From NCBI GenBank assembly GCA_020746875.1, contig JAGTJL010000031.1, positions 186,001 to 250,000 on the forward strand: DNA of 64,000 nt, written 5' to 3'. Shown piece by piece: positions 56,700 through 64,000 of this stretch. The position numbers and the translations under genes are program-made. Below the pieces are notes generated by a model. The model worked only from the letters and a program-made list of their open reading frames with translations, was not told the origin of the DNA and made no database searches. The DNA comes from Rhexocercosporidium sp. MPI-PUGE-AT-0058. Its lineage: Eukaryota; Ascomycota; Leotiomycetes; Helotiales. Position 1 is the first letter of the stretch. Every line of letters starts with the position of its first letter.

Positions 56700-59600
56700 T
56701 TATAATTATAAGTGATCGCTAAGAAACGAGTGCCGAAAAAGTAACGAATTATTTAGTTAATTATAATTAAGTGCTCTCGGGAAGGATTAATTAAGAAATA
56801 AGAAAGCTTTAAAATAATAAAAGCGACGTTTGCGCGTAATATAATTGTAATATAAAGCACTGATTCAACTTTCTCTTAAAACTTTTTAATTTGAATTAAA
56901 ATAATTTGTTTTTGATTCTTTAGTAGCTCGACTTGAAATAATAGTATACTTGAGCAATTTCTATTTATTAATTCAAATCGAAGAGTAACTTTTTAAATAT
57001 AAGTATTATATATTAAAGAGATAATCTTCGCTAATCGATTTTTAATAATACAAACGCTTAAGAACTACTCCGTTTGCTCTCTTCCGATAAGCTTATATAT
57101 TATATTTAAGCCGTTAATAATTAGTTTAGCGTCTTTAAAAGTCGAATTATAATAAAGTACTTAAATATCGTCGATATAGAATATTATAAATATTATACGT
57201 TACTCGTTTATAAATATATAAAGCTTTTTTTTATAAGCGATTAACCTTAAAGTTATTAAAGTATAAGTGAAATTACTGTATTATAGCGCCGGTAAGTCCT
57301 TAAGTCCGTAAAGTGTACGATTAACTTCTATTATTATTCCGTCTTATTTAAAACCGTCCGGTAAATAATAACGTACGCGAGCACTTATTTTATTTCGTTT
57401 AGCGTTAATAAAAGTATTTATTATATTAAATTAAATTATTTCTAAATTAAATTAAATTATAATAATTATAGTAGTTCTGAAAGAGCGAGCAGCTAAAGTA
57501 ATTATATATATTAATAAAATTAACGTTTTAAGCTATAAATCTCCTCTTATAACGACTCGAGAGCGATAGCAGATTAAATACTCTAACGAATCGACTTTGG
57601 CGTGAAATACTTATTTTAAAAGAATTAATTACTCGGTAATAAAGGTATATTTAATAATTCTCTAGCAGTTACGCGATTTAAAGTTAGTAATTTCCTTAAT
57701 AGCGTCGGCTCGGAAATGCTTTCTTAACAGGTAGTCCTTAAAGTTTTTTTAATTTAATAAGTCTTTAAGCATTTATAATTAATAAATCCGTAAGAATTTA
57801 ATTAATTATCGAATTTCGATATTTTTAAGCACAGACGCTGATATAATAACGTGAATTACGTTCAAGTCTTTTCCGTCTTTTCGTACTAGTTCTTAATTAA
57901 GCCAGAAAGTCCTTAGAAAATCTTTTAAATACTCGCGATTACTTAACGGTTATAATAATTCCGTAATTAGCTCTTTAATAATTGCTATATAAACGCTTCG
58001 ATTCGGTTTCGTTACTTTATTACTAACTCGAGTCTTTCGACTTTTATTAATTGCTCGGTCTTTTACTCTTTTCTTTTTAAAAAGTTTAAATAAGCCGGAA
58101 TTTGATTTAATTAAAGCCGGAAATAATAAGCGTAAACTTGATTTTCTGTTTTCTTCTAATTCCGATAATTACGAATGCTCCTCGTACTCAGTTGCTTGAA
58201 GCAAAGCTTTTAATTACTTAAAGCCGATACTTTCTTTAAATGCTCCCCGACGCTTAAGACCGCGCTTTCGGTCGTATAGCCTTCTAAAGTAAATTATAAT
58301 TTATAATATCGACTTCCGCTTAAGGCCTATATTACTTTAAAAGTTTAATATATTATATAAAATACTTCTTTTAATTACGCTTTCAGACGCTAATTATCTT
58401 AAAGTATCGGCTCGTTTTAAGACTTAATTAAAGTACTTGTAAATAAGAAATCTAATATTCTTTTTTAATTAAATCACTCCCGAGTTCTTGCTAATAAGCG
58501 GCTAAATAAAATCAAGAGCTATTAAATTAGCTGAAAGTAGTGTATTTATTTTTATTAACTCAGCTAAAGGAGAAGTAAATAACTCCATTCCCGAGCTTAA
58601 AAGCTTAACCAGAAGTTTTAATACCTCCGAACTCACAAGCTCGTCGACTTCTATAACGCTTATTACTTCGCTTAATTATTCTCCGTTCGAAATAATAAAT
58701 AATATTTTTAATTTTAATATATTAAATACGCTTAATCGGTTGATTATAACAAAACTAACGTCTTAATCTCCCTTTTTTTCTTTTAATATTTCCGTAAAAT
58801 CTTTTAATATTAAGCGCGGCTAGTCGATTACTTTTTTTATATTTAAAAAGCCTGAATAAAAGAAAGTTTCGTTAAAAGTAATATTCCGAATTATTATTAC
58901 ATATTATAATTAAAGCACCCAGATCTTATAAATATTAAATAAAACGTATCTAATTAAGTAATTAAAATACGCTCGCGAATTAATTTTAAAAGCTTTCTTT
59001 TAGCGGAAAGCTTCTCGGTCTTTAATCATAAGATAAGCTCTACAATTATACGTATATAAGTTGCTCTAATCAGGCCGTAAATCAGTTATTAGCTTCAGCG
59101 TAAGCTTAAGGTCGTAATACCGAAAATACTACCTAAATCAGGCTTAAAACACTTCGTTAAGACTCTTAAAGCCTTTACGAGCAGATAGATTCATATTATA
59201 AAGAATAATTGCCGCTATTACTGATTCCGTCTAAAGCGCCCGGGGTAAATTAGCGGAGAAGCGCATTTTAATCGATTTATCGATTATTTCTTTACTTACG
59301 CGCTCAGCTCTTCCATTAAGTTAATATATATATAAAAAAGTAAATTTAATATTAATACTACTCTCCTTATACTACTTTTCATATTTAGTTAATTTATTAA
59401 TCTTTATAATTAAGATATCGTTATCTTAGCGTATTTTGCAAACCGAGAGCCCGAATTAACGTCTCGTTTACGCCTTAAATAATTTAAAAGTATTTAAAAC
59501 AGCAATTAACTTTTTAATTTTCAAAAGCCGCTTATAGAATTTCTTATTATATTCGTCTTTAATTAATAGAAGCTAGCTATTCCCGTTAAACCTTATTAGA

Positions 59601-59860
59601 AAATCGAATAAATCCCAAGAAATATAATAAAAAAAACGAATAGTTACTTTCTCTGATTAACGACGACTTATTATTTGCTATATTATAGCTATTATATAAT
59701 ACTCGTATTCTAACCGAATTAAACCTTGAATCTCGACGTTACGCGTATTTTTTATTAAGTTTTCTAAGGCTTCTTTTCTAAGGTAACCTGCGCGTAAATA
59801 CTATAAATAAGCTTCGTCGACTCGTAGCTTCAAATATCGTCTGCTCGACTGAAAGCTTTA
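56700..59860 (-). mobile_element. Ty1/copia retrotransposon polyprotein remnant (minus strand, RIP-degraded)
   Basis: In minus-strand translation with many stops one can follow the copia order. The pre-integrase region (LRAGYLRKEALENLIKNTRN) lies near 59.75-59.82 kb. The integrase (LLLIKDEYNKKFY, FGLSVCKI) is near 59.4-59.6 kb. The reverse transcriptase shows YYLPDGFK, IIIEVNRTLYGLKDLPAL and the catalytic FYIDDI at about 57.17 kb, followed by a YNSTFKDAKLIINGLNIIY segment. Stops replace expected Trp and Gln codons. No gag lies upstream of the pre-integrase part: the element is cut at about 59.86 kb. LTRs were not identified. The lower boundary is uncertain and may be below 56 kb. Confidence 0.75.
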
Positions 59861-59940
59861 GCGAATGCTCCTCTCTAGCGTTAGTGTCGTGCAGGTTATG
59901 ATTGGTTGGCTAAGCGAGCCCAATCAAGACTACCAAAACC

Positions 59941-59985
59941 ATGGCGCCAGTAAGCTCCCTTATTCAGGGAGCTTGAATGCGCCAT
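59941..59985. repeat. 45-bp hairpin in an un-mutated island
   Basis: ATGGCGC and GCGCCAT form an outer 7-bp stem, AAGCTCCCT and AGGGAGCTT an inner perfect 9-bp stem with loop TATTC; the two stems are separated by 4-base internal loops. It lies in a roughly 120-bp patch (59.87-59.99 kb) with normal base composition between the two opposed copia remnants. A second imperfect hairpin (GATTGG 59900 with CCAATC 59920) is adjacent. Confidence 0.75.
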
Positions 59986-59999
59986 ATGTAATAATATAA

Positions 60000-62900
60000 T
60001 AATAAATATATACGTAACTGCGCAGCTTTTAATTAAATTAATATTCGCCTTTATAGAGCCTCAAGGTATATTATACGATAGTTATAAGCCCCGTGAGTTG
60101 TAAAAAGCTTCCTAGTCGTATGCATACGCCGACGTGGCTCTATAGAAGCATTTTATACCGTTATTTAGAAGCTGTCGCAACTCTTTAAACTCGTCGATAA
60201 CTCTTAAATTATTAAATATTTTCGACGTTATATTATTAATATACTTTAAATAAATAATATTACTCCTAAAACTACTTGCGGATTACACTTTAAAAGCACG
60301 GAAAGATTAGGCGATATAATACTTGCGATTGAATTTCCATATTACGTTTATAAGTGCACCAGATATAATAAACCTTACAGCTTCTGTAATAAGCCATATT
60401 CCAGAACTCCGACTAAAAGCTCTAACGCTTGAAAGCACCGCTTAACAGGTAGCAAAGACATAATTGGACTAATATTACGCTAATATTACAGCTTAAAAAG
60501 CAGTAAACCCACAGTCGTCTTTAACACTTAAATCGTCCGATAAAAATATATTAATAAAAGGAATAAGTTCAGAAGAAATTAATTTACCTTTTTATCCGAT
60601 AATTGCAGAGATATAACAGATTTATATAATATAAGCTAAAGAGTATTAATATACGCTAGCTAAATAAACGAGCTAAAATAACAAGTATATGGCTTTATAT
60701 AACTGGCTCTCCGAAACGGTAGACGATTCGCTTTTAGACTCTGCGATTAGAGAACTGGCCGGTAAAAGCGAATTAAATATATAATCGTTAGTCAGCATAC
60801 TTTAGCGCGATATAATACCGTCAGAATTATTAGTTTTTATTATTATAATCACGGAATACGAGAAAGTTTTGAAAGAGGCATATAAAGGAAAAGTTAACGT
60901 TAATTAATAAATGAAAGACTTCTTAAAAGCTTATAAGAATACTAAAGCGTACGATATACTTAACGTTAAAAGCATTATAGCTCTGAAGAAATAGCTACGT
61001 GCGGTAGGAGCTTATATATACTTAAATTAAGTAAATCCTATCTTTAGCACGATTATACGCGACGATTAACTTAAAAAAAAGCATGAGTTTACCTTTAATA
61101 ATTATATATAAGTGCTCTTCGGCATAAACTAAGAGCATATTATATTTAGGAAGCTTAAGCGTTAAGGAGGAGGAAGCGGTTAATATTTAACTCTTAAAGG
61201 AATTAATATTAGTACGTTAGATGTAAGCTTTAATAAATCTCGCTCTCGAGGCTAAAGTAATTTATGCTTATGCGGCATGAATAATAAGTATTTCTTTAAG
61301 CCGCTTAAGTATTAGAAATTACGTTATATAATTAACGGAACAATTTTTAAAAGCATAAAGTATATACTAAATACTAATGAGGTATTAGTAATTCGTAAGA
61401 AGTTAGAAACTATAGATTTTAAATAACTTAAGATAATTATAATTAAAGAAAGATAAAAGTATATAATAATTGCTAAAATTACCGGAGTTAATTATAATAA
61501 TAATTTTAAACTTATTATAAATGCTAAATTAACTGATGCCGCTGTATTTATAAGTAATAAAGGCAAAGGTAAAGCTTTATAAAATAGTTTGAATGTTAAT
61601 ATAGCTATAATCGACCTAAAGCTCCTCGACGATATACTCTGCGACAGTGCTTTAGGTCCTGGCATTTATATTATTATAGAATTCTAACGCTATCTTTTAT
61701 TAGATAATACTCTTATTAATAATTGCGATATTACTTACTTAATTAATAATATTAATAAACTCGTCCTCGGCAGTTTTAAACGTATTACGGGAAATATAAT
61801 TAATACTAGCACTTTAAGTTTATCAATTACTAGCAAGGGTATACGCATCTTCGAAAACGCTTTACATAATCCTGAAGGATTATATACTCGGAATCTAATA
61901 TTAAATAACGTAGCTATTATGGAAGAGTTTAACGTCAATATTATTTCTGAAAGCTTCTTCGCACAGTCGGGGGTGTAATATAATAATACTAATACGACTT
62001 TACGAGTAAGCAATACTGAAGATAATTATATAATAAGAAACTTATAGCGCAGGTAGAACTTTATAATATTTGAATATAAGCTTATTAATAATTACTCGCG
62101 CTTTCCATAATTGCATGCCTTTATAAAAGCTCGTAAATCTCCTGCTATAATAATATACTTAATAATCAGTAAACGATTATACCTTCTTAAAAAATATACT
62201 TTTTAATTAATACGCAGTTTCTTACGACCCCGGAGCGATATAACACAGATATAGCACTTACGCGCCGGTTACTTCGGTAAAATAGCTCTAGAAGCTCTAG
62301 TAAAGCATACACGTAATATTCAAATCGATGGAATCACGCGTATAAAATACGAAAGTTATATTATAATATACTTAAGTTAATAATTATCGCGCAAAAAATT
62401 AAATAATAAGTCCTCGAGACTTTTCTTTAGAATCGCATAAGACCTGTTTAATTATCTTATAAGTTATAATAAGATATATTAGTTATTATTAATTAAAAAC
62501 GAATATAATAAAAAGCTCTTCGCATTCACGCTTATTAGTAAATCTTAAGACTTTATTATAAGCGTGCTTAAGCCGTTTGAGATATAGACTAGACGTTAAT
62601 ACGGCCTTGCTATATGTAAAATCAGATCTGATAACAATACGTCGGTAATTAGTACAAAATATTAAATAAAGTACGATTAATAAGCATTAAATAATAGCAT
62701 AGAATTAGAGCTTACTCCGGTTTATACGCATAAGCCGAATAAGAATATAAAAAGAGCTGGCGGAGAGCTTATTGCTAAAGCCTTAAAGATAATGATAAGT
62801 ATTAACTTATTATTTAAGTTATAGCCGGAAGCTGTTTTAATAGCTACGTATTTTTATAATATATCGCTACTTGTTAGAAGAGTTATATAATCGCCAAACG

Positions 62901-64000
62901 AAGTGCTAAAGATATAATTTAAATAGTATTTTCGATAATACGACCCAGAGGTAGTGAAGAGATTATTAGTCGATTTGAGGCCTGATTAGAGTAATATCTT
63001 TACGTATAGCGCTAAAGCTTACGCGATAATTAAAGACCGATAAGCTTTCCGTAATAAGAAAAGCTTTAAGGTTAACCTTAAAGGGCATATTGAATATTTA
63101 GTTAGCTATTGCGTAATTAATATATATAAGATCTGGATACCTTAGCTGAAGTATATAATACGTACCCGAAACGTTATTTTTGATAAAGTATAGTTTTATA
63201 ATAAGCAAGCGGTGGTCGGCTAATTATTGCTAATACTCAAATAAGTCGTTAATATACTTACAGAGCCTGAAGCCGCTTAAGACGCCGAGTTAGCTATCGA
63301 ATACGTAAAAGACGAATATATATAAATTAAAAATAATATTAAATTGAACGAGCTCTTATCTAACCCGATAGAAGTCGACGAAGTTTCTAAAAAAATAGTT
63401 CTATACGCAACTATAGAGCTTACAACTCTAGAGGAAGCGGGACTGCCTGTTCCACGAGAGCACCAGAATAAGATAATTCTTTTAGATTCACGAGTTAATA
63501 CGTTAAAAAACGATATAGAGCTTAATAATAATAATACAAATATTCTAATAATATTAAAAAACTTAAGTATACTAAGACAGATTCGAAGTCAGATACGACG
63601 AAACGAATATTTCGAGCTTAAGAAGAGTATTATAAGTAAGAAACAATTACTCCAGATTAAGGGTGCGTATAACTTAATATTTTAAATTATAATTTAGAAT
63701 AGATTATAAGATAGCCAGAATTAATTACTGTATTAAACTAAAGTAATTAGTGCAAGCTTAGGAAATGCTTTAGAGCACGAAAATACCTTATTAAAGAAGG
63801 ATTACGGCGAGCTTGAAGGAGATTAATAACTTCTCTTAGAAAATATACCGTCGGATATATTATTATAATATCTTTTAGAAGATAATATAACTTAAGAGAC
63901 CCTCGACGAAGTGCTTTAAGCATCAAACTAAAATTAATTGCGCCCTGTCACTCGAGCTCAGCGGAGACGTTAAGTAAGAAAAGTAATATAATTGAATAAA
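60000..64000 (+). mobile_element. Ty1/copia retrotransposon remnant (plus strand, RIP-degraded, cut by window end)
   Basis: Reading the plus strand through stops shows a gag zinc-knuckle-like segment (CGMNNKYFFKPLKY, about 61.27-61.32 kb). Next comes a protease-like region with NNINKLVLGSFKRITG near 61.74 kb, then pre-integrase text HLRAGYFGKIALEALVKHTR near 62.25 kb. The integrase core (LLLIKNEYNKKLF, YGLAICKI) and the end of the integrase region (YSAKAYAIIKDR, IIRTRNVIFD) extend to about 63.2 kb. The pre-integrase and integrase text closely parallels the minus-strand copy at 56.7-59.9 kb, so both are one family. The left boundary is approximate, and reverse transcriptase would lie beyond 64 kb. 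Confidence 0.72.

Larger units (their letters stand above)
52340..64000. repeat. AT-rich, RIP-like degraded repeat block
   Basis: About 11.6 kb with a marked rise in AT content and an excess of TA dinucleotides, while CA and TG are rare and CG is still common. That is the pattern expected when C-to-T mutation hit CpA in both strands (repeat-induced point mutation). Only three frames of 60 codons or more occur, against dozens per 10 kb elsewhere in the window. Recognisable contents are two opposed Ty1/copia polyprotein remnants, an Ala-rich remnant at 55.3-55.9 kb and short hairpins. The block runs past the window end. The interval 52.7-54.9 kb contains protein-like text (for example KITIYIINIYTGELPGIGG near 54.15 kb) that I cannot assign. 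Confidence 0.85.

Noticed and set aside
61735..62013. 92-codon minus-strand frame in the AT-rich block
   Set aside because: It is antisense to the protease-like part of the plus-strand copia remnant.
63344..63685. 113-codon plus-strand frame in the AT-rich block
   Set aside because: It follows the integrase end of the plus-strand copia remnant and is best seen as a surviving piece of its polyprotein, not a separate gene.

Overview
This window comes from the nuclear genome of a filamentous ascomycete (Pezizomycotina; the gene content fits Leotiomycetes/Helotiales best, but no marker proves it). The evidence is short GT-AG introns of about 43-126 nt, often with CTAAC/CTGAC-type branch sites; HET-domain, 2EXR and DUF7730-like genes; a secreted pectin lyase; and a large AT-rich tract that looks like repeat-induced point mutation (RIP). 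No tRNA, rRNA or CRISPR array was recognised. All splice models were read by eye from frame continuity and splice signals.

Layout. 0-6.6 kb: the 3' part of an AIM6-like gene, a secreted berberine-bridge-type FAD oxidoreductase, a broken SMP-30/lactonohydrolase gene and a DUF7730-like gene. 8.8-20.7 kb: a frameshifted M14 carboxypeptidase, an AhpD/CMD-like gene divergent from a Ybp1/Ybp2-family gene, a nonsense-interrupted unknown gene, an intact HET gene, a Ser/Pro-rich pseudogene with four stops in one open frame, and a 2EXR gene. 23-28.3 kb: a five-exon pectin lyase, an internally deleted hAT transposon with perfect 21-bp TIRs and an 8-bp target duplication, and a small secreted cysteine-rich gene with a duplicated exon. 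28.9-33.8 kb: housekeeping genes (UBC6-type E2, five-finger C2H2 protein). 34-42.6 kb: decaying genes, a methyltransferase with a late frameshift, a frameshifted HET gene, and a second small hAT-type element inserted just behind the start codon of another dead gene. 42.7-51.4 kb: a group with a catabolic look: a Baeyer-Villiger-type monooxygenase divergent from an intronless FMN-dependent monooxygenase, an UNC93-like transporter broken by one stop codon, and an amino-acid transporter. 52.3-64 kb: an almost gene-free AT-rich tract with two opposed, RIP-degraded Ty1/copia elements of one family.

How the parts fit: intact genes alternate with many recently broken ones. About ten loci keep a readable frame apart from one or a few lesions. 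Every isolated nonsense codon outside the AT-rich block is TAA or TAG, never TGA, as CpA-to-TpA change would give. With two hAT insertions and an adjoining RIP block, the window reads as an accessory or subtelomere-like border region with active gene loss. Some single-base frameshifts could instead be assembly errors. The most unusual items are the exon-duplicated cysteine-rich gene, the hAT insertion into a start region, and the monooxygenase pair.
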